Source: Bacillota bacterium (lineage in GTDB: Bacteria; Bacillota; Clostridia; Acetivibrionales; JAEZXR01). Taken from it: a stretch of DNA of 64,000 nt. The notes under the pieces are model-generated. The model did no database searches. It was given only the letters and a program-made list of their open reading frames with translations, and was not told the origin of the DNA. Of the stretch, positions 27,413 through 35,788 are shown piece after piece. Made by a program: the position numbers and the translations under genes. Location: positions 1-64,000 of the forward strand of contig JAEZXR010000090.1 in assembly GCA_023419605.1 (NCBI GenBank), written 5' to 3'. Position 1 is the stretch's first letter; each line of letters opens with the position of its first letter.

Positions 27413-28471
27413 TTATTTTATTTCCCAAGATTTCTTTGATTGCAAAAGCATGTCGTAATTATCGCTATTCCCCAATTCAAGGCCTGTATCTATAAAATAT
27501 GTATTGATGCTCTCTCCCTTTATTGCTCTATATAAATTCCGTACACTCAGCTCCCCCATCTTTTTAAAATCCTGGCCCACAAGAGCATCCGCCATTCCCT
27601 TTTTCGCGGCAACTACCATCGGGTAGAAAGTATCGATCACGATGGAGATTCCGCCGTTTTTACACCACCGCTGGAAGCGCGGCATCGAATCTGAAGGTAC
27701 GATCAGCGGCCATCCGCCGGTACTGAAAAAAATATCCACATCTTCATTATTGCGCATATATCCTTCGAGAACCTCGCCGGCTATGTTAATATCATCCTGG
27801 CAATACAGCGTATCCATTACCTTTAACCGAATATTGCTGTATTTTGTAGTTTCCTCAAACCCACGAAGTCTTTCATTCAAATTAAAGCTTCCCTTATCGG
27901 CAGTCATTACAAGTACTTTTAGCTCTTCCCTGCCTTTTTTCTTCCATTTCAGTATTTTTTCCAACTCTGTCCCGCAGGCTTTTCCGGCGGCATAGTTATT
28001 TGTCCCACAATAAAACAGCCGCTTGCTGTCCGGCGAGTCGGAATCAAAGGTAGCCACCTTAATCCCCGCATCAACGGCTTTATCTATAACCTTTTTCATT
28101 CTTCCGGGATCCACACAGCTTATGACGATACCATCGACCTTCCGCCTTATGAGGCTCTCCACAATAAGCTCCTGTTCCCGGGAATCCGTCTGCATGGGCC
28201 CTAACCATTCGAACTTTACTCCTAACTCCTTGCAGACACGTTCGGCCTCTTCCTTGGCATCGAGAAAGACGGGATTATCCAGGGATTTGGGAACAAAGGA
28301 TATGATGGTGTCGCGGCGCTTCGGATAGGTGGTACTGCTGTCGTTCACAGCATCATTCCCAACCGCAAAGTCCGATGGGCTGCCGGCTCCCTTCTGAGCG
28401 ACGCTGCATCCGCTTGTAAACAGTATCCATGCAATTAGGCAGAATAGTAAAAACCTCTTATGACTTTTCAA
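27413..28471 (-). CDS. Sugar-binding-protein-like lipoprotein, probable sensor accessory of the kinase
   Basis: 352 residues, RbsB/GGBP-type periplasmic binding fold. The lipobox is FTSGC. Motifs shared with the transporter's own binding protein at 28818-29810 include VPKSLDNPVFLDA, ATFDSDSPDSKR, KGSFNLNERLRGF, STGGWP and VIDTFYPM, so it is a diverged paralog. The start is TTG at 28471 with GAGGAGG six bases upstream. It lies after the transporter terminator and 21 bases before the kinase gene. By analogy with binding-protein-assisted sugar kinases it likely presents ligand to the kinase rather than to the permease; that role is inference. Confidence 0.88.
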   Translation of the reverse strand: MKSHKRFLLFCLIAWILFTSGCSVAQKGAGSPSDFAVGNDAVNDSSTTYPKRRDTIISFVPKSLDNPVFLDAKEEAERVCKELGVKFEWLGPMQTDSREQELIVESLIRRKVDGIVISCVDPGRMKKVIDKAVDAGIKVATFDSDSPDSKRLFYCGTNNYAAGKACGTELEKILKWKKKGREELKVLVMTADKGSFNLNERLRGFEETTKYSNIRLKVMDTLYCQDDINIAGEVLEGYMRNNEDVDIFFSTGGWPLIVPSDSMPRFQRWCKNGGISIVIDTFYPMVVAAKKGMADALVGQDFKKMGELSVRNLYRAIKGESINTYFIDTGLELGNSDNYDMLLQSKKSWEIK

Positions 28472-28760
28472 AAGTAACCTCCTCTTCTTCGCCCTTTATT
28501 CAAAGGATAAGCCAATCGTATTCTTCGGAATATCCGGTAACTTCTTTGCTATTCATGCTCTGCTGCCCAGTGGAGGCTAAAACCTGTTCAAAGACCGGTG
28601 AGAACCGGTCAGTAGTTACGGGAATCACTTTTAAAATTTAAATATTTTATCGATAACAGTTTAAATTATACCATATTTTCCATATAAAGTAATAACTTCT
28701 TGTCAATCCGTCCATATATTTGAAACCGCTGTGATGATGCTCCCTGTGGTTCTTTTCTAT

Positions 28761-28799
28761 ACAAAAATAAAACTGAGGGGGGTAGACAAACTCCCCCTC
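28761..28799 (-). terminator. Terminator between transporter and sensor genes
   Basis: On the minus strand GAGGGGGAG pairs with the CCCCCCTC arm (28775-28799), followed by AGTTTTATTTTTG. It separates the ABC transporter operon from the three-gene signalling unit. Confidence 0.8.
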
Positions 28800-28817
28800 T
28801 TTGCTGCTCCTTGAATC

Positions 28818-29810
28818 TTACTTCCAAGGCTTCGTATTTTTGATTACTTCATCGATGTTGGTTTTGTCAACATTTACTATGCCCGTATCAATAAATTTTT
28901 CTACGGTTTCGCCTTTGATGGCTTTTACGAGGCTTTGAACGCCTTTTTCACCCATTGATATGAAGTTCTGCCCGATTTCAACCTGAACGATACCGTCTTT
29001 TACATACTGGAGCATCGGGTAGAAGGCATCAACGGTTACCACGATTCCGCCCTTCTTCGCAAATTCCTTCATGGTAGGCATGGAATCCTGCGGTGTGAAG
29101 AAGGGCCATCCGCCTACGATGTACCAGGCTTTCAAGTCGGCGTTTGCCTTTGTGTACTGCTCTAAAACAGTAACTGCCTTGTTTACATCGTCATCACACG
29201 CCTGTACAGGCGTGTAATCGATATCAGCCCCCTGTGCACCTTCTTTAAAGCCTTTGATTCTCTGTTCAAGATTGAATGAACCGGGAACCCCCGTTAAAGT
29301 TCCCATCTTAATTTTACCTTTCCCGGCGATGAGCTTCTTCATAGCTTCACCGCAGGCTTTACCCAGCTTGAGGTTATCGGTTCCTGCATAGAATATTCTC
29401 TTGCTGTCCGGTGAGTCGGAGTCAAAGGTAGCCACCTTGATCCCCGCATCACTGGCCTTATTGATAACATCCTTTAGTGCGTTAGGATCGTTACAGCTGA
29501 CAAGGATACCGTCAACCTTTTTCTGAATCAAGCCTTCGATAACCTGTACCTGTTCTGCTGCATCCGCCTTGGTTGGACCGGTCCATACAACATTTACGCC
29601 CAAATCCTTACCTGCTTTTTCCGCACCGTCTTTGCTGTCAAGGAATACCGCGTTGTCAAGTGCCTTTGGAACTACTGCGATGGTCAATTTCTTATCCGTC
29701 TTTGTTTCGCCTTTGGCTGCCGGTTCGCTTTTGCTGCCGCAAGCGGAGAGTGCCAATGACATCGTCATCGCCACCAATACTGCCAATCCTCTGGTTAATC
29801 GTTTTTTCAT
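28818..29810 (-). CDS. Sugar ABC transporter substrate-binding lipoprotein (RbsB-like)
   Basis: 330 residues. Lipoprotein signal with lipobox LSAC, then a Lys/Glu linker, then the two-lobed RbsB/GGBP fold (LTIAVVPKALDNAVFLDS, KVDGILVSCNDP, ATFDSDSPDSKRIFYAGTDN, VDAFYPM). ATG 29810 is used because GGGAGG lies upstream; an in-frame ATG five codons earlier is just before that site. It is the third gene of the ATPase-permease-binding protein operon. The ligand (pentose, hexose or autoinducer-like sugar) cannot be decided from sequence. Confidence 0.93.
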   Translation of the reverse strand: MKKRLTRGLAVLVAMTMSLALSACGSKSEPAAKGETKTDKKLTIAVVPKALDNAVFLDSKDGAEKAGKDLGVNVVWTGPTKADAAEQVQVIEGLIQKKVDGILVSCNDPNALKDVINKASDAGIKVATFDSDSPDSKRIFYAGTDNLKLGKACGEAMKKLIAGKGKIKMGTLTGVPGSFNLEQRIKGFKEGAQGADIDYTPVQACDDDVNKAVTVLEQYTKANADLKAWYIVGGWPFFTPQDSMPTMKEFAKKGGIVVTVDAFYPMLQYVKDGIVQVEIGQNFISMGEKGVQSLVKAIKGETVEKFIDTGIVNVDKTNIDEVIKNTKPWK

Positions 29811-29958
29811 CCTTTTTCCTCCCATTTTAAAAATAGTTTGGTTATGCCCATCGATAGGAGAGTGTGAAATGCGCAGCCGTTCTTTTTCAAGACCGCTTTT
29901 TCACAGCCTCCTGCAATATTTGCTAAAAGCTCCGGCACGGGCGATCCCCAGCCTTCAC

Positions 29959-30963
29959 TTATACAGCCTTTTTCTTGTATCTGATCTGGTCCGCCGTTAC
30001 TGCAATAATGATGACCAATCCGATAACCGCCTGCTGCCAGTAGGCGGACACATCCAGGAGTATCAGACCGTTTCTTAATACCCCCATTATAGCGGCCCCA
30101 AGGATGGTTCCAAAGATGTTTCCCCTACCACCCGACATGCTGGCGCCTCCGATGATAACCGCGGCGATGACATCCAGTTCATAACCCAGTCCTGCCGTTG
30201 ATTGTGCAACACCCAGCCTGGCAGTGGTTACGATGCCCGAGATGGCGGCCAAAAAACCCGACAAAGCATAAACCACCAGTTTTACACGCTCCACGTTGAT
30301 ACCCGAAATCCTTGAAGCTTCCTCACTTCCGCCAACGGCATACACCCTCCGGCCAAAGACCGTATTGTTGAGGAGGACGGAAAAGATAACAGCCAAAACA
30401 ATCATATAGATCACCGGGTATGGGATGTTGAAGATAACTCCCTGCCCAAGGATATTGAACTTTGGCGGCATGGGGATGGGATATCCGCTTGTAATGGCAT
30501 AGGATAAGCCTCTGGCTACGCTCATCATACCCAGGCTGGCAATGAAGGGCGGAAGGTTCGCTTTATTGATCAGTACTCCGTTTGCCAAGCCGCAAAGGAT
30601 TCCGCCGATAATTCCGAGGAGAATCGCCAAGGGAATAGGAATCCCCATTTTCGAGTAGGCATAGGCTGTTATGACACCGGCAAAGGCAAAAATAGATCCT
30701 ACCGACAGGTCAATCCCACCGGTGATGATGACCACCGTCATCCCGACGGCCATGATGGCAATGTAGGAAAATGCCCTTGTAACGGATGAAAGATTGTCTA
30801 TGGTCAGAAAATTCTTGCTTGCAACGGTCAGTACTGCACAAAGTCCAATTAATATGAGCAGCACACCGAAAGTTTCATTTTTTGCATACCTCCTTATTTT
30901 AAAAAGCAAGGTATTGGGTAGAGTATTGTTGTTTGTCTTGGCTGTTTGTAAATCCTGGCTCAT
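29959..30963 (-). CDS. Sugar ABC transporter permease (RbsC-like)
   Basis: 334 residues with 8-10 hydrophobic helices. Family signatures: MTVVIITGGIDLSVGSIFAF and the loop VYAVGGSEEASRISGINVER, both diagnostic of RbsC/XylH/MglC-type permeases. The start ATG (30963) follows the stop of the ATPase gene by two bases, with GGGGG as ribosome binding site, so translation is coupled. Confidence 0.95.
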   Translation of the reverse strand: MSQDLQTAKTNNNTLPNTLLFKIRRYAKNETFGVLLILIGLCAVLTVASKNFLTIDNLSSVTRAFSYIAIMAVGMTVVIITGGIDLSVGSIFAFAGVITAYAYSKMGIPIPLAILLGIIGGILCGLANGVLINKANLPPFIASLGMMSVARGLSYAITSGYPIPMPPKFNILGQGVIFNIPYPVIYMIVLAVIFSVLLNNTVFGRRVYAVGGSEEASRISGINVERVKLVVYALSGFLAAISGIVTTARLGVAQSTAGLGYELDVIAAVIIGGASMSGGRGNIFGTILGAAIMGVLRNGLILLDVSAYWQQAVIGLVIIIAVTADQIRYKKKAV

Positions 30964-30965
30964 CT

Positions 30966-32453
30966 TTATGCCCCCTTTAAAGCCATTCCCATTATTCGTT
31001 CCTGTGATGCGTTGGATTTATCCAATTCCCCTTTGATGCTTCCGTCGTGCATAACAATGATTCTATCACTCATCCCTAAAATTTCAGGAAGTTCCGAGCT
31101 GATCATAATAATGGCAACACCGTTTTGTGCCAGACTGCTCAGAAGCGAATGAATTTCTTTTTTTGCCCCGACGTCAATGCCTCTCGTCGGTTCGTCCACG
31201 ATCAAGACTTTCGGAGTTGTTGCAAGCCATTTGGACACAACAACCTTCTGCTGGTTCCCCCCGCTTAGATTCACAACTTCCTGTTCCCTGTGGGGAGTTT
31301 TGATTCTCAGCTTCTCTATGTAAGTATCCGAAGCATTGTTCTCCAAAGCTTTCTTCAGGAATCCGATTTTGCTTATGAGATTCAATCCCGGTAATGTGAT
31401 ATTTTTCTTTACACTCATTCCAAGAATGAGTCCCTGCTTTTTTCTATCCTCGGGAACGAAGCCGACACCGAGCCTTATGGCGTCTCCGGGAGACTGTATT
31501 TTGACTTCTTTACCCTCTATAAATATCTTGCCGCCGGTCCTTCTATCTATGCCGAATATGGCCCGCATGACCTCTGTGCGTCCGGCACCAACCAATCCGG
31601 CAAATCCCAGAATTTCTCCCTTTCTCACCTTGAAACTGATGTTCTTTAAAAATTTTTCCGTAGAAAGCTCTTTAACCTCAAACACTACCTCTCCTATCGG
31701 CACTTCCACCTTGTCAAAGATGCTCTCCAGTTTTCTTCCCACCATCATCTGGATAATTGCATCCTCGGTGATATTCTCTTTTCTGAGGCACCCCACATAC
31801 GTTCCGTCACGAAGAATGTGTACCCTGTCCGATATCCGCTGAACTTCATTCATTTTATGGGAGACAAAAATTACCGAAACACCGCTTTTCTTTAATTTGT
31901 TTATGATATCAAAAAGCGTTTCCGCTTCCCGGTCCGTCAAGGATGATGTGGGCTCATCCATAATAATCAATTTCGCATTTTGGGATAATGCCTTGGCAAC
32001 TTCAACCATCTGACGCTGCGACAACGGCAAATCCTGTACCAAAGTATCGGGATCACAGTGAAGGCCCACCGCATCCATGAGCCTGGCCGCTTCCTTCTTC
32101 GTCTGTTTTTTATCAAAGAAGAAATTCATTTTATTTCTTTCTCTGCCCGTAAATATATTTTCAGCAATGCTTATGTTGGGGAGAAGGTTCAATTCCTGGA
32201 AGATAACACTGATTCCAATCCGCTGTGATACAACCGGCGATGAAATGTTTACCTCCTGTCCGTCAAAAATCAAGCGTCCTTCATCCTTGCTATATACACC
32301 GGCAAGAATTTTAATCAAGGTAGACTTTCCTGCGCCATTTTCCCCCATCAGGGAGAGAACCTCTCCTTTTTTCACATCCAGGCTGACGTTTTGGAGTGCT
32401 TTTACGCCTGGGAATGTTTTTGATATATTTTCTACAACAAGCAAATTTTCCAT
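30966..32453 (-). CDS. Sugar ABC transporter ATPase, two-domain (RbsA/MglA-like)
   Basis: 495-residue cytoplasmic ATPase with two nucleotide-binding domains. Domain 1: Walker A GENGAGKST, signature LSQRQ, Walker B LIIMDEPT. Domain 2: the degenerate Walker A typical of the family (GLVGAGRTE), intact signature LSGGNQQK and Walker B VLIVDEPT. It energises the adjacent permease. It is the first gene of the operon; a roughly 300-base upstream region separates it from the divergently read repeat copy 3. Confidence 0.96.
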   Translation of the reverse strand: MENLLVVENISKTFPGVKALQNVSLDVKKGEVLSLMGENGAGKSTLIKILAGVYSKDEGRLIFDGQEVNISSPVVSQRIGISVIFQELNLLPNISIAENIFTGRERNKMNFFFDKKQTKKEAARLMDAVGLHCDPDTLVQDLPLSQRQMVEVAKALSQNAKLIIMDEPTSSLTDREAETLFDIINKLKKSGVSVIFVSHKMNEVQRISDRVHILRDGTYVGCLRKENITEDAIIQMMVGRKLESIFDKVEVPIGEVVFEVKELSTEKFLKNISFKVRKGEILGFAGLVGAGRTEVMRAIFGIDRRTGGKIFIEGKEVKIQSPGDAIRLGVGFVPEDRKKQGLILGMSVKKNITLPGLNLISKIGFLKKALENNASDTYIEKLRIKTPHREQEVVNLSGGNQQKVVVSKWLATTPKVLIVDEPTRGIDVGAKKEIHSLLSSLAQNGVAIIMISSELPEILGMSDRIIVMHDGSIKGELDKSNASQERIMGMALKGA

Positions 32454-32749
32454 GGTTCCACCCCCTTCATATGTTTTTGTTGGTTCACGCTTTTATAGTA
32501 AAACTTTTGGAAATTCTTTTACATGTAATAATTTTTTTAATCCTTTGATTTTTTCATATTTAAATTGCTTGCTGTCTGTTTCATTGATTAACAATGTCAG
32601 TCCGGCTTCAATGACAACACCCGTAGGATAAGGAGCGTATTGAGGGCCAACGTGTTTTAACAGAGAAATAAAAGTTCACAGTTCATCCTATTAGTCTCGC
32701 AAAGGAGTGCTTTTTCTCCTGAATAGCATTAGGAGAACAGGAAAAATAA
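32454..32749. other. Divergent intergenic region upstream of the RbsA-like gene
   Basis: About 300 bases between the transporter operon and repeat copy 3. AT-rich, with short GGAG/CTCC pairings near 32703-32735. Presumed promoter of the transporter; no clear operator recognised. Confidence 0.4.
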
Positions 32750-32883
32750 TTATAACGAGGCATAAGATGTCCCCCACCTCTATAGGTGGCGGGTACCGAT
32801 TCATTTTATAGGCGGTGAGCATATCTCCCGCCTCGTTGAAACGGTGTGTTGAAATTGCTATGCAATTTCTTCCGTTGTTATAA
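32750..32883 (+). repeat. Structured intergenic repeat, copy 3 (leader of TM1266-like gene)
   Basis: Most complete copy, plus strand: TTATAACGAGGCATAAG, CCACCTC-TATA-GGTGG hairpin, GGTACCGATTCATTTTATAGG, ATATCTCCCGCCTCGTT, then the GAAATTGC-TAT-GCAATTTC hairpin and CCGTTGTTATAA. TTATAAC and GTTATAA form terminal inverted repeats. It ends about five bases before the AAGGAG of the next gene, so it would be transcribed as its 5' leader. Confidence 0.85.
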
Positions 32884-32901
32884 ACTCAAGGAGATGGCAC
32901 T

Positions 32902-33147
32902 ATGAAAGATTTAAGTATTATGGGTATTCTTGTAGATAAGAGGACAAAATCCGCCCCCAGGGTACAGGAGGTTTTGACCAAATATGGAGATAGCATTCTG
33001 TCCAGATTCGGAATTCATGATCCGGGTGAAGAGGAGCACGGTTTGATAACTTTACACCTCAGAGATAAGGAAGAGCGCCTGGAGGCGCTGGCACAGGAGT
33101 TGGAGCATCTTGACGGAGTGACTGTCAAAACCATTCAAATGAAATAG
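32902..33147 (+). CDS. TM1266-type iron-only hydrogenase system regulator
   Basis: 81-residue ACT-like small protein. The sequence opens LSIMGILVDKRTKSAPRVQE and contains LSRFGIHDP and GLITLHLRDKEERLEALAQE, the pattern of the putative regulators encoded beside [FeFe]-hydrogenase maturation genes (TM1266 family; length usually about 80). AAGGAG precedes ATG 32902. No hydrogenase or HydEFG gene is in the window; the nearest redox genes are the Rrf2-CooS cluster. The family is thought to sense something linked to hydrogenase status but the mechanism is not established. Confidence 0.85.
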   Translation: MKDLSIMGILVDKRTKSAPRVQEVLTKYGDSILSRFGIHDPGEEEHGLITLHLRDKEERLEALAQELEHLDGVTVKTIQMK

Positions 33148-33304
33148 GCATGAATATGATAGAAAAGGATTTTATCATATTCCGGTTATCTAATGCTGGT
33201 TAGCAATATTTATTTTTAGAAAATAATCCCCTCTTGTGTATCATCTAAACATAGACAGGATAGCAAGCTTGCTCTCATTCTTAGGTAATTTTTGCTCAGA
33301 AATA

Positions 33305-33355
33305 TTGACATTTCATTTTTCTGGTAGTATATTAAAAGTGTACCAAACAAGTGTA
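33305..33355 (+). promoter_or_regulatory. Promoter and probable operator of the Rrf2-type gene
   Basis: TTGACA (33305-33310), 17-base spacer and TATATT (33328-33333) give a near-consensus sigma-A promoter. Just downstream, AAGTGTAC occurs twice (about 33336 and 33349) as a direct repeat, a likely binding site, plausibly for autoregulation by the encoded Rrf2 protein. Confidence 0.65.
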
Positions 33356-33380
33356 CTTTATGAAATATTCGGAGACTATA

Positions 33381-33794
33381 ATGAGAATTACACAAGAAGG
33401 CGATTATGCATTAAGAGTAGTACTTTATCTATGCAAACTTGGCATCGGAGAAAAAATTGAAGCTAAGGTAATTTCGGAGCATGAAAATATACCTCTACGG
33501 TTTCTGTTAAAACTGCTCAGGAAACTGACAGTTGCAGGTATCCTCAAGTCTTACAGGGGAATCGGTGGGGGCTATGCTATCGAAAAACTACCAGGGCATA
33601 TTACATTGAAAGAAGTCATTGAAGCCATCGAAGGCCCCATCTATGTGAATCGATGCTTGTACGATACTTCCTTTTGCAATTTGAATAGGACGAATACCTG
33701 TGATGTGCACCAGGCACTGAACAAAATACAGTCCAGATTAATTGCCGATTTGAACAGTATAAGTTTTGAAGATATTATAAACAGAAACCTTTAA
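33381..33794 (+). CDS. Rrf2 family transcriptional regulator, probable [Fe-S] sensor
   Basis: 137 residues. N-terminal winged helix opens MRITQEGDYALRVVLYLCKL; the wing is YRGIGGGYAIEK. Three cysteines C92, C99 and C107 (C-x6-C-x7-C) lie where IscR/NsrR/RsrR-type members bind a cluster, so redox, iron or NO sensing is likely. ATG 33381 has CGGAG eight bases upstream. A hairpin follows it, and a palindrome overlaps the promoter of the CooS operon 40 bases later. It is therefore the probable local repressor of that operon. Confidence 0.92.
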   Translation: MRITQEGDYALRVVLYLCKLGIGEKIEAKVISEHENIPLRFLLKLLRKLTVAGILKSYRGIGGGYAIEKLPGHITLKEVIEAIEGPIYVNRCLYDTSFCNLNRTNTCDVHQALNKIQSRLIADLNSISFEDIINRNL

Positions 33795-33795
33795 T

Positions 33796-33814
33796 TCGGG
33801 AACTTTGTTCCCGA
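33796..33814 (+). terminator. Small terminator after the Rrf2-type gene
   Basis: TCGGGAAC pairs perfectly with GTTCCCGA around TTT, followed by TATATTTTAATT. It separates the regulator transcript from the CooS operon promoter. Confidence 0.7.
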
Positions 33815-33832
33815 TATATTTTAATTACAAAC

Positions 33833-33849
33833 TATACCGTTTTGGTATA
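33833..33849 (+). promoter_or_regulatory. Palindromic operator in the CooS operon promoter
   Basis: TATACC-GTTTT-GGTATA is a perfect six-base inverted repeat and its right arm forms part of a -10-like TATACT (33846-33851). It sits 25 bases before the CooS start codon with GGAGG in between. Overlap with the core promoter suggests repression, most likely by the upstream Rrf2 protein (inference). Confidence 0.6.
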
Positions 33850-33873
33850 CTTTACTTTAAGGAGGCTTAATCA

Positions 33874-35757
33874 ATGTCTGAACTAAAAAGCTGTACAATT
33901 TGCCCATCAGCCGATGGAATTCTTCACGAGTTTATTGCTTCTCTCGATGTAGATACTTCTCACCATCGAGTGGACACACAAAAAGTTAAATGCGGATTCG
34001 GGCTTCAAGGAGTATGCTGCAGGCTGTGTGCCAACGGTCCCTGCCGGATCACTCCCAATTCACCGAGGGGTGTTTGTGGCGCCAATGCAGATACGATTGT
34101 TGCAAGGAGTTTTTTACGCGCAGTTTCTGCAGGTTCCGGCTGTTATATCCATGTTGTTGAAAATGCAGCCAGAAATTTAAAAGCACTTGCTGAGCGCAAT
34201 AAAGAGATTAAGAGCATGAAAACTTTGAACAGACTGGCTGAAATATTTGGAATCATCGAAGAGGATACTCATAAAAAAGCAGGTATGGTTGCTGATAAGG
34301 TTTTAAGTGACCTATACAAACCAGGCTTTGAAAAAATGGAACTTGTTGAAAAGCTCGCTTATTTACCTAGATTGGAGAGATGGAAGGAACTCGGAATATT
34401 GCCTGGAGGTGCCAAATCGGAAGTATTTGACGGAGTCGTTAAAACTTCTACGAACTTGAGCAGTGATCCTGTGGATATGCTCTTACACTGCTTACGGCTT
34501 GGAATCTCTACAGGGCTTTACGGTCTAACGCTTACAAACCTGCTAAATGACATTATGCTTGGTGAACCGATTTTACGAAAAGCACCCGTAGGCCTAAGAG
34601 TCATCGATGCCGGATATATCAATATCATGATTACCGGACATCAGCAGTCCATGTTCTCTTCCCTTCAGACTCGATTACTGGACGAAGATATTGTAGAGCT
34701 CGCCAAAGAAGCTGGTGCAAAAGGATTCCGTCTGGTTGGTTGTACCTGCGTAGGCCAGGATCTTCAACTAAGGGGTGAACATTATAAGGAAGTCTTCTCC
34801 GGACATGCGGGTAATAATTTTACAAGTGAGGCCGTGATCGCTACGGGTGCCATTGATCTGATCGTATCGGAGTTTAACTGTACCCTTCCCGGGATTGAAC
34901 CCATCGCCGACGAATTCATGGTTAAAATGGTATGTATCGATGATGTAGCAAAAAAGGCTAATGCAGAGCTGGTTCCCTATGACTTTGACAGTAGTGAAAA
35001 GTTAACCTCACACATTATTACGGAAGCCATCAAGAGCTATAGAACCCGTAGACCCAATGTGAACATACAAATATCCTCCCAGCATGGGGATAATGATGTA
35101 CTTACCGGAGTCAGTGAGAGATCTTTGAAGAGTTTTCTGGGTGGGAGCTGGAAATCCCTGGTTGAGCTTATTGCCGCAGGCAAAATAAAAGGAATTGCTG
35201 GTATTGTAGGTTGTTCCAACCTTACTGCCAAAGGTCACGATGTTTTCACTGTGGAGCTTGCAAAGGAACTGATTCAGAGAGATATTATCATATTATCCGC
35301 AGGCTGTTCCAGCGGCGGCCTTGAAAATGTAGGTCTTATGTCCCCCAAAGCAGCTGCCCTTGCAGGAAAAGACCTGAGAGAAGTGTGCGAAAGCCTGGGT
35401 ATTCCCCCGGTACTTAATTTTGGTCCCTGTCTGGCTATCGGTAGGCTGGAATTGGTTGCTGCGGAGATTGCAGAATTCCTGAATATAGATATTCCCCAGC
35501 TCCCGCTTGTGTTATCAGCACCTCAATGGTTGGAAGAACAGGCTCTTGCAGATGGTGCCTTCGGTCTGGCTTTGGGTCTTCCCCTTCACCTGGCAATCCC
35601 TCCCTTTACAACCGGAAGCAAACTGGTAACTAAAGTGCTGTCTGAAGACATGATAGCGCTTACAGGCGGACAGCTAATTGTTGAAGATGATGTTTTAAAG
35701 GCAGCCGATAAACTGGAAAATATAATTATGGATAAAAGAAAAGGGCTTGGACTGTAA
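33874..35757 (+). CDS. cooS: CooS-type nickel-iron carbon monoxide dehydrogenase homolog, non-canonical
   Basis: 627 residues, normal CooS length. Visible ligands: cluster D C40 and C48; cluster B C49, C52, C57, C68 (CGFGLQGVCCRLCANGPCR); cluster C H256 (TGHQQ), C292 (GCTCVGQ), C336 (EFNCTLP), C447 (VGCSNL), C478 (AGCSSGG) and C519 (FGPCLAI). Aligned from memory to Carboxydothermus CODH-II, the proton-relay histidines H93/H96/H99/H102 are Y91, V94, N97 and R100 here, and active-site K563 is Q556 (LEEQALADG). The cysteine next to C292 is Thr. So metal binding looks possible, but ordinary CO/CO2 chemistry is doubtful. CODH-V, a divergent family member reported to carry a nickel-free cluster, is a useful comparison. 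First gene of a cooS-cooF-oxidoreductase operon under a likely Rrf2 operator. Confidence 0.93.
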   Translation: MSELKSCTICPSADGILHEFIASLDVDTSHHRVDTQKVKCGFGLQGVCCRLCANGPCRITPNSPRGVCGANADTIVARSFLRAVSAGSGCYIHVVENAARNLKALAERNKEIKSMKTLNRLAEIFGIIEEDTHKKAGMVADKVLSDLYKPGFEKMELVEKLAYLPRLERWKELGILPGGAKSEVFDGVVKTSTNLSSDPVDMLLHCLRLGISTGLYGLTLTNLLNDIMLGEPILRKAPVGLRVIDAGYINIMITGHQQSMFSSLQTRLLDEDIVELAKEAGAKGFRLVGCTCVGQDLQLRGEHYKEVFSGHAGNNFTSEAVIATGAIDLIVSEFNCTLPGIEPIADEFMVKMVCIDDVAKKANAELVPYDFDSSEKLTSHIITEAIKSYRTRRPNVNIQISSQHGDNDVLTGVSERSLKSFLGGSWKSLVELIAAGKIKGIAGIVGCSNLTAKGHDVFTVELAKELIQRDIIILSAGCSSGGLENVGLMSPKAAALAGKDLREVCESLGIPPVLNFGPCLAIGRLELVAAEIAEFLNIDIPQLPLVLSAPQWLEEQALADGAFGLALGLPLHLAIPPFTTGSKLVTKVLSEDMIALTGGQLIVEDDVLKAADKLENIIMDKRKGLGL

Positions 35758-35788
35758 ATTCGCTACAAATACAATGGGGGTGTATTTT

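Noticed and set aside
32077..32631. Plus-strand frame opposite the RbsA-like gene
   Set aside because: Shadow of the ATPase gene; no ribosome binding site or domain.
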